Assembly (NCBI GenBank): GCA_017938725.1
Contig: JAGBAW010000036.1
Coordinates: 1-53,574, forward strand
Direction of reading: 5' to 3'
Length of the DNA: 53,574 nucleotides
Source: Bacilli bacterium
Lineage (GTDB): Bacteria; Bacillota_I; Bacilli_A; RF39; UBA660
Shown here: in pieces, positions 27,331 through 36,672 of the stretch
Layout: each line of letters opens with the position of its first letter
How positions within the stretch are numbered: the stretch's first letter is position 1
The notes under the pieces: model-generated
Database searches by the model: none
What the model saw: only the letters and a program-made list of their open reading frames with translations
What the model was told of the DNA's origin: nothing
Position numbers and translations under genes: made by a program

Positions 27331-28521
27331 ATGGTTTATATTAATGATTGTATGATTATTATCAACAACAAATTTGAAAATAGAGTATTTATATATGATA
27401 GAAATAATAGAGTTGAATATAATATTAATTCTGACATGTTTGATATTTTAGAAAAAATTAAAAATAATTTATTCACAAAAGATTCATTATCAAAGGAATA
27501 TGGACAGGAATTAATTGAGCAATTATTTGATTTACAAATATTAACTGAAAAAAAACAAAAAAATATTAATAATGTAAAAAGACTAACAAAATATAACAAT
27601 GTAAGAATTTTTGCTGAACTTACTAATAAATGTAACTTGAAATGTAAACATTGTTATGGTGGTTTCGCTTGTAGCAATAATAAGTTCTTGCCAATTGAAA
27701 AACTAAAAAAAGTAATAGATAATGCATCTAATTGTGGAGTTTATCAATTTGATATTACAGGTGGTGAGCCAACTTTATATCCTTATTTAGAAGAACTTCT
27801 TAAATATTTGTATAATTCTGGAATGATGGTACGTATCTTCACTAATTTAACATTATTTTCGACGAAATTAAAAGATATGATATTAAAATATGGTGTGAAA
27901 GACATTGTCACATCTTTAGATTCATGTGTTAAAGATGATCATGATGAATTTCGTGGTCAAAAAGGTGCGTTTGATAAAACTATTAGTGCTATAAAAGAAT
28001 TACAGAAAGATGATGTAGATATTTCCTTAAACACTATGATTGGAAATCATAATAAAAATCACATTTCTGAATTAGTAGATTTTATTTCGAGCTTAAACGT
28101 TAGGAGTGTAATGGATGTCATTGTTCCAGAAGGTAGAGCCAGTATATTAAATGAAGATATTCATGAATCAGCAAGGATTATTAAAAATATTTATGATTCT
28201 AATAATGAAAATTTAGACAAAGATTCTTTATCAATTGGTTGTGGTGTTTGTAATAGATTTATTTATCTTAAGTCTGATGAAAATATATATTTATGTCCAA
28301 GTTTGATATATGATGAGTACAAATTAGGTAATATTAATTCTTTTGATACAGAAAAAATATGGGAATTTATGACAGGAAAATTCAAAAATATTTCATGCGG
28401 TGACAAAACTGATAAATGTAAAAATTGTACAGGTGGTTGCAGAGCAAGAGCTTTGAAATTAAATGGAAACATATGTTGTAAAGATGATGTTTATTGTATT
28501 TTAAATGGAGTTGAAAAATAA
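27331..28521 (+). CDS. radical SAM/SPASM peptide maturase with N-terminal RRE-like domain
   Basis: 396 residues. Residues 1-75 resemble a PqqD-like recognition domain (FIYDRNNRVEYNINSDMFDIL..LIEQLFDLQILTE). The radical SAM motif is CNLKCKHC (C101, C105, C108) and ITGGEPTLYPYLEE is the Gly-rich SAM contact. The C-terminal SPASM region has at least eight Cys (CGVCNRFIYL, YLCPS, then CGDKTDKCKNCTGGCRA and NICCKDDVYC), enough for two extra Fe-S clusters. Such enzymes install thioether, C-C or epimer modifications in ribosomal peptides; the chemistry here is unknown. Its stop overlaps the next start (TAATG). Confidence 0.88.
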   Translation: MVYINDCMIIINNKFENRVFIYDRNNRVEYNINSDMFDILEKIKNNLFTKDSLSKEYGQELIEQLFDLQILTEKKQKNINNVKRLTKYNNVRIFAELTNKCNLKCKHCYGGFACSNNKFLPIEKLKKVIDNASNCGVYQFDITGGEPTLYPYLEELLKYLYNSGMMVRIFTNLTLFSTKLKDMILKYGVKDIVTSLDSCVKDDHDEFRGQKGAFDKTISAIKELQKDDVDISLNTMIGNHNKNHISELVDFISSLNVRSVMDVIVPEGRASILNEDIHESARIIKNIYDSNNENLDKDSLSIGCGVCNRFIYLKSDENIYLCPSLIYDEYKLGNINSFDTEKIWEFMTGKFKNISCGDKTDKCKNCTGGCRARALKLNGNICCKDDVYCILNGVEK

Positions 28522-29342
28522 TGAGAAAATATTTAGATATGGAAAATTCAACGATAGAATTAAATATTAGTGATTATAGTGTTTTAATTAACGTTTTACA
28601 TGAAAATTTTTCTGAGATAATTGAAAAAAATTTTAAACGTTTAATTATTAATGTAAAAGAATCAGAAATTCCAAACATACTAAACGATATTCCCCAAAAA
28701 ATGATTAATAATGAAATTTTGATACTCTTAAATACTTTTATGAAAAAGAAGAATATTGACTTTGCATTACCAAACAATATAATCATTACTAACAATAATC
28801 ATAATAATATATTAACTAACAAAGATATTTATAACAAAATTCCATTTAGTAAAGATAAAAAAACTTTAATAATAGAAAGTATTAATGCAGGAACTAATAT
28901 AATTATTGAACCGGAAATTAAGCATCAAAATATAACATCATATATGAAGGATTTATATACTTTATTTGATAATATCAAAGATAAAGATATAAACATAGGT
29001 GGATTTTTGGTATCAAGCTATTTAATGAGGGAACATCCTTGCAATGGTTATTTGTGCAATGGTTGGAAGTGTAAAAAAAGAATAAGTATGCTGCCAAAAT
29101 ATATATATGTAGATGATAAATTAGATGTTTATCCACACGACTTAAAATATGATAGATATTTAATTGGAAATATAAGTAATAACAGTATATCAGATGTTTT
29201 GGATAAATATTTTTTAAGTGAAAATTACTCGAATTTTATTAGTGATTGCAAAAGCACATATATTAATTATCTGCCAAAATATCCATTTGATTTATTTCCT
29301 TTAATTGAGTTTATTAAAAAGGATGTGGCAGAAAATGAATAA
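28521..29342 (+). CDS. SPASM-like partner protein lacking the radical SAM motif
   Basis: 273 residues with no CxxxCxxC. The C-terminal part has HPCNGYLCNGWKC and then YIYVDDKLDVYPHDL..YLIGNISNNSISDVLDKY, the pattern of a SPASM or twitch domain (a reported-status strand followed by the GN-x-x-x-x-S-I-x-D-V-x-x segment). The first half is Asn/Ile-rich without known motifs. It overlaps both neighbours (1 and 8 bp), so it is translated with the two radical SAM enzymes and probably acts as their partner or recognition subunit. A degenerate radical SAM homolog is the best guess. Confidence 0.6.
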   Translation: MRKYLDMENSTIELNISDYSVLINVLHENFSEIIEKNFKRLIINVKESEIPNILNDIPQKMINNEILILLNTFMKKKNIDFALPNNIIITNNNHNNILTNKDIYNKIPFSKDKKTLIIESINAGTNIIIEPEIKHQNITSYMKDLYTLFDNIKDKDINIGGFLVSSYLMREHPCNGYLCNGWKCKKRISMLPKYIYVDDKLDVYPHDLKYDRYLIGNISNNSISDVLDKYFLSENYSNFISDCKSTYINYLPKYPFDLFPLIEFIKKDVAENE

Positions 29343-30240
29343 AAAAGCAAATATTATATTGACACATAATTGCAATCTAAGATGTAAACATTGCTATCTT
29401 GATGCAAAACCATGTAAAGAAAAAATTGATGATAATTACGAAAAAACTATAGAAATAATCGATAAATTAAAAATAAAAGATTTCAGAGAAATAATGTTTA
29501 CTGGTGGAGAATGTATGATTTTTCCAAAACTTGAAGATTTAATAAAATATGCGAAATCAAAAGGTTTTGTAGTATCAATATTCACAAATGGTATGGTCTA
29601 TGACGAAAAAATATTTAATTTAGTAGATATAGTTCATATTAGTATAGATGGTTCTGAACAAATTCATAATGATATAAGACAAAATAGTAATTCTTTTGCA
29701 AATATTATTAAAGTACTAGATTATCTTAAAAAGATAGATAAGTATACAATTATTCAAATGACTATTAATAATAAGAATTATGATGATATTGATTTTTTAA
29801 TAAATTTAACTCTGGACCATTTAAATATTAGAACTGTTAAATTTGCATTTACGACTTCATCTGGACGTGCTGTAGAAAATGATATTTATTCGGATAAATG
29901 TATGATTGAATATATAAATAATAAAATACCAGAATTATTTAATAAGACAAAATATCATATCCAATTTTTAACAAATTTGTTTAATAAATATGATTTTGAA
30001 AATTATTGTTTAACAGGATTATCTGGATTTCCTTTTTGGATAGATATTCCTGAAAATAAATATTATTTATTAAATAGTGAAATAAGTAAGATACATAATT
30101 TAAATGATTTAAACTTGGAAATTATAGAAACTGAATCAGCAACTTTTTTAAAAAAATTAAATGATAACAGAGAAAAGATAGAACGTAATGAAAATATTGA
30201 TATAGAATTTGAATTGATTAATTTGTTAGGGGGAAAATAA
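29335..30240 (+). CDS. second radical SAM enzyme
   Basis: 301 residues from ATG 29335. The cluster motif CNLRCKHC (C13, C17, C20) is at the very N-terminus, followed by FTGGECMIFPKLEDL and the conserved IVHISIDGS strand. The C-terminal SPASM cysteines are absent: only one Cys (YCLTG) remains late in the chain. It overlaps the previous gene by 8 bp and is followed after 1 bp by the Tet(M)-like gene. It probably performs a second modification on the same peptide. Confidence 0.82.
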   Translation: MNKKANIILTHNCNLRCKHCYLDAKPCKEKIDDNYEKTIEIIDKLKIKDFREIMFTGGECMIFPKLEDLIKYAKSKGFVVSIFTNGMVYDEKIFNLVDIVHISIDGSEQIHNDIRQNSNSFANIIKVLDYLKKIDKYTIIQMTINNKNYDDIDFLINLTLDHLNIRTVKFAFTTSSGRAVENDIYSDKCMIEYINNKIPELFNKTKYHIQFLTNLFNKYDFENYCLTGLSGFPFWIDIPENKYYLLNSEISKIHNLNDLNLEIIETESATFLKKLNDNREKIERNENIDIEFELINLLGGK

Positions 30241-30241
30241 T

Positions 30242-32191
30242 ATGGATAATAAGATAATGACACTTGGAATTTTTGCACATGCTAATGCAGGTAAAACAAC
30301 TATTACTGAGCAATTACTTTACCATACAAATGTTAAAAAAAGTACAGGAAGAGTAGATCATGGTGATACGACAACTGATAATTTATCTGTAGAAAGAGAA
30401 CGAGGAATATCAGTTAGAGCTTCACTTGTAACTTTACCTTTAAAAGATAGAATAGTTCAGTTAATTGATACACCAGGTCATGTAGATTTTTCTGCTGAAG
30501 TTGAAAGGGCTATTAGTGTTTTAGATGGAGCAGTTTTAGTTGTGTCTGGGGTTGAAGGGGTAGAACCTCAAACACAAGTAATTTGGAAAATACTAAAAGA
30601 GAGACATGTTCCTACATTAATTTTCATTAATAAAATGGATAGAATGGGTGCCGATTATCAGAAAACATTACAAGAATTGCAATCTAAATTGGGTAATGAT
30701 ATTTTTCCTATTGTAAATGTTACTAAAGATTTAAAAACAAATACTCTTGCTTATGAAGATATTAAAATAGAACATATTATAGAAGATATTGCAAATATTG
30801 ATGATCATGTTCTAGAAAAATATTTAAATGAAGAAAAAATATCTAGAGAATGGTTAGAAGAACAAATTCATATACTAATTAATTCAGGGAATTTACATTT
30901 TGTATATGGAGGAAGTGCATTAAATGATGATGGTATGATTAGGTTGATTTCTGGAATAGAAAAATATCTTCCTTGTTCAAAAAATAAAAAAACAAATGAT
31001 TTTTCTGGATATGTTTATACTGTAAAAAGAGATACTGGTGTAAGGGAATTATATGTTAAAGTTTTAGATGGGGAATTGCATAATAGACAAGAATTTATTG
31101 ATGAAGATGGAAGCAAACAAAAAATTCGAACTGTAACAAAATTACATGGCGACAAAAGAGAAAGAGCTGATGTTTTAAAAACTGGTGAAATTGGAATTAT
31201 TACTGGATTAAATGCAAAATGTGGTGAAATAATTGGTAAAAATGATGGTAGTTTTAAGACGACAACTTTTGTTAATCCGCTTTTTCATACTACTGTTAGC
31301 ATAGATGATGAAACAAAAATACCAGAATTAGCAGCTGCATTGGAAACATTAAATGATGAAGATCCAGATTTACATTTGAGTTACAATAAAACTACTGGTC
31401 AAATGAGTATAGATTTGATGGGACCTCTGCAAGCAGAAATAATTGGAAATATGCTTCAAGAAAGATTTTCATTAAGTGCAAATTTTTCAAATCCTATTAT
31501 TATTCATAAAGAGACTCCATCTTCAATAGGATATGGAAAAACATCATTTGATAGAGTTTCTTCTGTTGAATTTATGATAGAGCCTTTACCTCTAGGAAGT
31601 GGATTACAATACGAATCAAAAGTATCTACTGATTATTTGTTTACTAAATATCAGAAGCAAATCGAACGTCTTGTTAACATGTATAGTAAACAAGGTTTGT
31701 ATGGTTGGGAAATAACTGATGCAAAAATTACACTAATTGGTGGAAAAAGTGATTCGGTATGTTCAGAACCAGCTCATTATAATGTTGCAGTCCCAATAGC
31801 TTTAATGAGATGTATAAAAGATGCTGGAATGCAGTTGTTAGAACCGGTTATGCAATATGAAATCACATCTCCTAAAGAGGATTTCAAAAAAATTATATCG
31901 GCAACTAGTTCTATGGGTGTTGAATATGATAATATTAGTGAAAAAAATGATAACTACTTAATTCCAGGTTCTGCGCCTTTAAGTAATATTTTAGATTTAC
32001 CATATACTATTACAAGATTAACCGGTGGGCATGGTAGTATGATTAGAAAGCCAAATGGTTTTGTATTAAAATCTGATGGAGAAATCCTTGAAAGAGATTA
32101 TTCTGGACCTGATCCTAGAAATGAAAATTTATTTTTGATGGATGTAAATAGTAGTCCTGATCATTTAGATCGAGTTTCAAAAAGGAGATAG
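30242..32191 (+). CDS. Tet(M)-like ribosomal protection GTPase
   Basis: 649 residues, close to the length of Tet(M) (639). G1 is AHANAGKTT, G2/switch SVERERGISVRAS, G3 DTPGHVDF, G4 NKMD. The EF-G-like domains II to V follow in order, ending in a domain IV/V region with GSGLQYESKVSTDYL and TRLTGGHGSM, as in tetracycline ribosomal protection proteins. Known members bind the ribosomal A site and displace tetracycline. Embedded in a peptide operon, it may protect against the cluster's own product; tetracycline resistance is possible but not shown. Confidence 0.87.
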   Translation: MDNKIMTLGIFAHANAGKTTITEQLLYHTNVKKSTGRVDHGDTTTDNLSVERERGISVRASLVTLPLKDRIVQLIDTPGHVDFSAEVERAISVLDGAVLVVSGVEGVEPQTQVIWKILKERHVPTLIFINKMDRMGADYQKTLQELQSKLGNDIFPIVNVTKDLKTNTLAYEDIKIEHIIEDIANIDDHVLEKYLNEEKISREWLEEQIHILINSGNLHFVYGGSALNDDGMIRLISGIEKYLPCSKNKKTNDFSGYVYTVKRDTGVRELYVKVLDGELHNRQEFIDEDGSKQKIRTVTKLHGDKRERADVLKTGEIGIITGLNAKCGEIIGKNDGSFKTTTFVNPLFHTTVSIDDETKIPELAAALETLNDEDPDLHLSYNKTTGQMSIDLMGPLQAEIIGNMLQERFSLSANFSNPIIIHKETPSSIGYGKTSFDRVSSVEFMIEPLPLGSGLQYESKVSTDYLFTKYQKQIERLVNMYSKQGLYGWEITDAKITLIGGKSDSVCSEPAHYNVAVPIALMRCIKDAGMQLLEPVMQYEITSPKEDFKKIISATSSMGVEYDNISEKNDNYLIPGSAPLSNILDLPYTITRLTGGHGSMIRKPNGFVLKSDGEILERDYSGPDPRNENLFLMDVNSSPDHLDRVSKRR

Positions 32192-32198
32192 ATTATAT

Positions 32199-33311
32199 AT
32201 GTTAGATCCAAGATTAAAAAAAGTTGCTGATACTGTCATAGACTATTCACTTGATATTAAAATTAATGAAAAAGTTTTAATAGAATCAACTAAAAGTTGT
32301 GGTGATTTAATAAAATATATGGTTTCAAAAATTGCAAAAAAAGGTGGAATACCATTTGTTATCTTAAATGAAACTGATATAAAACGAGAATTAATAAAAA
32401 ATGGTTCAAAAGAACAATTTGAAATTATGAAAATGTATACTGAAACATTGCTAAAAAACGTGGATATTTATATTAATATGATTGACTCTGATAATTGCTA
32501 CGATATGTCTGATGTTCCAGAAGAAAAAAGAGGTCTTTATCAAAAATATTATTTCAAACCAATTTATTTTGATATAATAGTTCCAAAATTACGTTGGATA
32601 ACTGTTGATTATCCATCAGTTTCATCTGCACAACAATTTGGAATGAGTACGGAAGCATATGAAGAATACTTTTTCGATGCAATGACTGTTGATTATAAAG
32701 AGTTGTTTGAAAATATGCTTCCACTAAAGGAAGTATTAGATAATGGTAGACATGTTCAAATCCTATCAAATGATACAAATTTAGAATTTGACATAATGAA
32801 TTATAAATCGGCTATATGCTCAGGAAAAATTAATTTACCTGATGGAGAAGTGTTTATTGCACCAGATTTAAATTCCGCAAACGGGTACATTAACTTTAAT
32901 GTACCAACCAGATATCAAGGAAGTAGTTTTGAGGAATTATATTTAAAATTTGAAAACGGCAAGGTGATTGATTATAATTCAAAAACTAATTTACTAAAAT
33001 TGAAAAAAATTCTTGAAAATGATGCAGGAAATAAATATATAGGTGAATTTGCTATTGGAACTAATCCATGTATTAATACTCCAAAGAGTAATATTCTTTT
33101 TGATGAAAAAATATTAGGCTCTTTTCATATTGCACTTGGAAACAGTCATGACTTGAGTGATAACGGAAATAGAGCATCAATTCATTGGGATATTGTAAAA
33201 ATGATGACAGATGAATATAATGGTGGTAAAATTATCATTGATGATGAATTGATTCAAGAAAATGGTATTTTTATTCCAGATAAATTAAAAGTATTAAACA
33301 AGAGAAAGTAG
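32199..33311 (+). CDS. M29-family (AmpS/AmpT-like) aminopeptidase
   Basis: 370 residues. Family features: LPDGEVFIAP (first metal Glu), IGEFAIGTNP (second Glu), FHIALGNS (His) and SIHWD (His and Asp). The Tyr that usually lies 7 residues after the first His (catalytic in M29) is His here. These metallo-aminopeptidases remove N-terminal residues. In this operon it could trim the leader of the modified peptide or degrade it for immunity. RBS AAAAGGAG, 7 bp after the previous gene. Confidence 0.8.
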   Translation: MLDPRLKKVADTVIDYSLDIKINEKVLIESTKSCGDLIKYMVSKIAKKGGIPFVILNETDIKRELIKNGSKEQFEIMKMYTETLLKNVDIYINMIDSDNCYDMSDVPEEKRGLYQKYYFKPIYFDIIVPKLRWITVDYPSVSSAQQFGMSTEAYEEYFFDAMTVDYKELFENMLPLKEVLDNGRHVQILSNDTNLEFDIMNYKSAICSGKINLPDGEVFIAPDLNSANGYINFNVPTRYQGSSFEELYLKFENGKVIDYNSKTNLLKLKKILENDAGNKYIGEFAIGTNPCINTPKSNILFDEKILGSFHIALGNSHDLSDNGNRASIHWDIVKMMTDEYNGGKIIIDDELIQENGIFIPDKLKVLNKRK

Positions 33312-33321
33312 GTATTAAATA

Positions 33322-33786
33322 ATGCTAGAAAAAATTGATAAGAAAAATTTAATTATTGGAAGATTGATGCAATTATATTTACATAATATTAGTTTATATT
33401 TTCCTATGGATATGAATCAAGAAACTGGTTTATATATTTATGATGATTTAGATAGTTATCTAAATGATACAGAATACAAATCAGCTTATATTATAAAAAG
33501 TGATAATAGTATTGCTGGGTTTATTTTAGTGGATTTCACTGAAGAAAAAAATATTATTCAAGAAATGTTTATCTTAAACAATTTTAAAAGAAAGGGAATA
33601 GGCTCTAAAGCAGTAAAAGAATTGTTTGATGGCCATAGAGGTAATTGGGAAATTAAATCTTTACCATTATCCGAACAAGCTGAATTATTTTGGATTAATA
33701 CTGTGAAAGAATATACAAATAATAAATTCGAAGTAGAACATATTGGCAAATTTAATAGAGCTGTTATAACTTTTAACAATGAATAA
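33322..33786 (+). CDS. GNAT-family acetyltransferase 1
   Basis: 154 residues. The acetyl-CoA binding segment is FILNNFKRKGIGSKAVKELF (the R-x-x-G-x-G pyrophosphate loop), followed by GNWEIKSLPLSEQAELFWINTVKEYT. It is a paralog of the protein at 34986, which keeps the same pattern. It may acetylate the peptide product or another amine; the substrate is unknown. It overlaps the next gene by 8 bp. Confidence 0.82.
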   Translation: MLEKIDKKNLIIGRLMQLYLHNISLYFPMDMNQETGLYIYDDLDSYLNDTEYKSAYIIKSDNSIAGFILVDFTEEKNIIQEMFILNNFKRKGIGSKAVKELFDGHRGNWEIKSLPLSEQAELFWINTVKEYTNNKFEVEHIGKFNRAVITFNNE

Positions 33787-34969
33787 TGATTATTTTGATA
33801 GAAAACAACAAGAACTCAATTTGCTAAATTCATATTTAAGTAAACCATTTTCCATAAGTGAATTGTGTACTGTAGAACAAGTTTTGAAATTGAAAAATAA
33901 AATAGTTGATGGTATTAGAAAGCAAAGTAGGAATAGATTTTATCATCACTTAACAAATAATAATCAAGTATCATTCAAGAATGAAATATTTGATTATTAT
34001 TATACGTATGAACGTTTTAATGGATTTATTTTTATAGATAAATTTGCAAATTATTTTTATAATATTCCGGCAAAATATGAATCATCATCTTTTTTTACTA
34101 ATTGTGGAATGACAGCTATAACTTCTTTGCTGTCTTCAATGTGTTTATCAAATAATATTTCAATTGATTTACTTTATGAAGAAACCTACTTTGAAACGAT
34201 GAAGTATATAAATATAGTTAATAAAAATAGTTCACTAAAAGCTCTATATATTGATAGTATAGCAAGTGACTTTGACTTTAAATTAAATGAAGAACTTATA
34301 AAAAAATATAATTATATTATTATCGATAGTACATGCTTTATTGGAAAAAAATATAGCGGTATGATTAAAAATATAGTTAATCTTAATATTCCTTGTATTT
34401 TAGTTAGAAGTATTACAAAATTAGATATGGTTGGGACAGAATATTCACATATGGGAAGTGTATCTTTTATATATAACAAGAGTATTATGAATGAAAAATT
34501 TGAAAAAATAATTAATGATTGCAAACATTTAATAGGTGTATATGGAGCATGTCTGATCCCTGAAAAATTTCCACCATTTTTGTTAGATAAAAAGTTGATT
34601 AAACTGAATGAAAAAAGAATAAATATTGTACAAAGTAATAATGAATTAGCATTTAAAATATTATCAAAAAATGGATTTAATGTTGTACTTCCAAATCATA
34701 TGGAATTTTGTTTAATTTATATTGGAAAAATTGATTTTAATTTGGATATATTAAAAAATAAAATAATAAAATTTTGTGAAAGCGAAAAAAAATCTGTATA
34801 TCATGCTGTTAGTTTTGGATTTGATTATGTATCCATTGATTGTTATCAAAATTTTTTAGATAATTCCATTAAATTTAGAATTTGTATGAATGACGATTCT
34901 GTGAATAATATAAAAATAATTGTGAATGATTTTATTAAATTTATAAAAAATGATATTATTAACAAATAA
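33779..34969 (+). CDS. PLP-dependent transferase-fold protein
   Basis: 396 residues with fold-type I aminotransferase/Cys-Met metabolism features: TNCGMTAITSLLSSM (phosphate-loop and start of the cofactor site), YIIIDSTCF (D183, contact to the pyridine nitrogen) and VRSITKLDMVGTEYSHMG (K214, predicted Schiff-base Lys). Overall similarity to known members is weak, so the reaction cannot be named. Joint translation with two GNAT genes (8-bp overlap upstream) places it in the same pathway. It may supply or modify an amino-acid-derived group on the peptide. Confidence 0.7.
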   Translation: MNNDYFDRKQQELNLLNSYLSKPFSISELCTVEQVLKLKNKIVDGIRKQSRNRFYHHLTNNNQVSFKNEIFDYYYTYERFNGFIFIDKFANYFYNIPAKYESSSFFTNCGMTAITSLLSSMCLSNNISIDLLYEETYFETMKYINIVNKNSSLKALYIDSIASDFDFKLNEELIKKYNYIIIDSTCFIGKKYSGMIKNIVNLNIPCILVRSITKLDMVGTEYSHMGSVSFIYNKSIMNEKFEKIINDCKHLIGVYGACLIPEKFPPFLLDKKLIKLNEKRINIVQSNNELAFKILSKNGFNVVLPNHMEFCLIYIGKIDFNLDILKNKIIKFCESEKKSVYHAVSFGFDYVSIDCYQNFLDNSIKFRICMNDDSVNNIKIIVNDFIKFIKNDIINK

Positions 34970-34985
34970 CGAAGTTGGTGATAAA

Positions 34986-35468
34986 ATGAATATATATTTA
35001 GAAAAAGTTGAAAATGAAAAGAAAGATATACTATATCGTTTATTGGAATATTCGCTTTATGAAGAAAGTTTAAATGATGGTAATGAAATGAATGATGAAG
35101 GAGTTTTTGTTTATAATCATTTTGAAGATTATTTTAATGAAGACGATAGACATGCTTTTTTTATAAAGGAAATTGAAAGTAATAAATTATTAGGATTTGT
35201 AATGATCAATAAATATGTCCAAAAAGTTGATGATGGACATAGTATTGCTGAGTATATGGTTATACCTAAGTATAGAAAAAATCATATTGGAAAGAAAGTT
35301 GCATTTGAATGCTTTGATATGTTTCCAGGATATTGGGAAGTATCTCCATCATTTGGAAGTGAATCTGCATATTTATTTTGGAATAAAGTAATTAATGAAT
35401 ATACAGAAGGTAACAATAAATTTGATGATGGCATATTTATATTTGAAAATAAAATAAAGAAAAAATAA
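34986..35468 (+). CDS. GNAT-family acetyltransferase 2
   Basis: 160 residues. YRKNHIGKKVAFECF is the acetyl-CoA loop and GYWEVSPSFGSESAYLFWNKVINEYT the C-terminal motif, both shared with the GNAT at 33322. ATG 34986 follows TTGGTGAT; an upstream in-frame codon at 34950 is inside the previous gene and is rejected. It is the last gene of the cluster before the double terminator. Confidence 0.82.
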   Translation: MNIYLEKVENEKKDILYRLLEYSLYEESLNDGNEMNDEGVFVYNHFEDYFNEDDRHAFFIKEIESNKLLGFVMINKYVQKVDDGHSIAEYMVIPKYRKNHIGKKVAFECFDMFPGYWEVSPSFGSESAYLFWNKVINEYTEGNNKFDDGIFIFENKIKKK

Positions 35469-35496
35469 TTATATTTATAAAATATGTGTTATACTA

Positions 35497-35533
35497 TAGA
35501 TAGAACTGATATTTATTAGATTCTATCTTTTTT
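35497..35533 (+). terminator. terminator ending the RiPP operon
   Basis: AGATAGAA / TTCTATCT with a T-run. Confidence 0.8.
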
Positions 35534-35580
35534 GATATAAGTGTTCAAAATAGGCTCTTGTATCGCACCAGATTGATAGT

Positions 35581-35619
35581 AAACTCGAACTTTTTATATA
35601 TTTAACTAGTTCGAGTTTT
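35581..35619 (+). terminator. second terminator
   Basis: AAACTCGAAC / GTTCGAGTTT, 18-base loop, T-tract. Similar TCGAAC hairpins follow tRNA-Met (52093) and lie at 53354. Confidence 0.75.
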
Positions 35620-35733
35620 AATATATCTCAAATTATGGTAAAATATTTATAGAAATTAAGTTGACTTTGTCAATTAAAAAACACACTTGTATATTGCCTA
35701 TAACAATATACATATAGAAAGTAAGGATAGATT

Positions 35734-36567
35734 ATGTTTATATATAAAAATACATTTGAAAATACAAAAACTATCAATTGTAATTTTCCAATCGAGGATC
35801 AATGCTATGTCTCAGAAAATGAAGCAATTGTTGCGGATGGAATAACAAGAGATCCTATAGGAGTTAGTGATTTATCATCTTGTTCACCCAAAGAGTTTTT
35901 AAATAAATATCCAAGACCAAGCGGTGCTGAGTTAGCTGCAAAGGAAATTTGTAATACTTTTTCTAAAACTAATGATTCAATAAAAAATAGACTAATTAAA
36001 TGTAATAATAGTGTTAGATTATTAAATAATAAGTATATATCAGAATGCGACTATCTAGAAAATGATTTCTATGGAGCTGTTGCTGCCTGCATTCATATAG
36101 AAAATAATATTTTAGATTATGCTTACATTTGTGATTGTGGTGTAATTGTTTATGATAGTTTAGGAAATATTAAATTTCAAACCGAAGATGATAAAGAATT
36201 ATACAGTGATCCTTTTATAAATAAAATTGGGGTTGCTTGGAATTTGCCAGATGCAAGGGTAATAGTTAGAAGGGACTATAGAAATAATTTAAATAATATT
36301 CAAAATGGAAAGTGCGTTTCTTATGGTGCTCTTACTGGTGAAGTATCTGCTGAAGAATTTATAAGAAGTGGAAAAATTGAATTGGCAAATGGTGATATAG
36401 TATTAGTATATAGTGATGGATTTACTAATTTATTACATGATTCAGAATTTATATCACAACTACTAAAATTTCAAAAAAGAGAATTTGAAAGTTATATTAA
36501 ATCAAAATCTTTAAGTGACTATGAGAAATATGGAAAAGAGAAAACAATTGTAATATTTAAAAATTAG
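35734..36567 (+). CDS. PP2C-like protein phosphatase
   Basis: 277 residues. VADGITRDP fits the PP2C motif with the first metal Asp, DYAYICDCGVIVYDS the central D-G core strand, and DIVLVYSDGFTNLL the late metal Asp (the SDG motif). A typical catalytic domain is about 240-280 residues, so this is a free-standing domain. It removes phosphate from Ser or Thr of proteins; the target is unknown. It has its own RBS (AAGGAT) and lies between terminators, so it is probably not part of the peptide operon. Confidence 0.7.
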   Translation: MFIYKNTFENTKTINCNFPIEDQCYVSENEAIVADGITRDPIGVSDLSSCSPKEFLNKYPRPSGAELAAKEICNTFSKTNDSIKNRLIKCNNSVRLLNNKYISECDYLENDFYGAVAACIHIENNILDYAYICDCGVIVYDSLGNIKFQTEDDKELYSDPFINKIGVAWNLPDARVIVRRDYRNNLNNIQNGKCVSYGALTGEVSAEEFIRSGKIELANGDIVLVYSDGFTNLLHDSEFISQLLKFQKREFESYIKSKSLSDYEKYGKEKTIVIFKN

Positions 36568-36638
36568 AAGTTGTTACACTCCTCTCTTTCGGGCATCACT
36601 TAGGTTAAAAGTCGCACCAAAGCAATCGTTTATAGATA

Positions 36639-36672
36639 AAGTTCATAGTATTTGATATTATGGGCTTTTTTT
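36639..36672 (+). terminator. terminator after the phosphatase gene
   Basis: AAGTTCATA / TATGGGCTT (two G-U pairs) followed by seven T. Confidence 0.7.
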
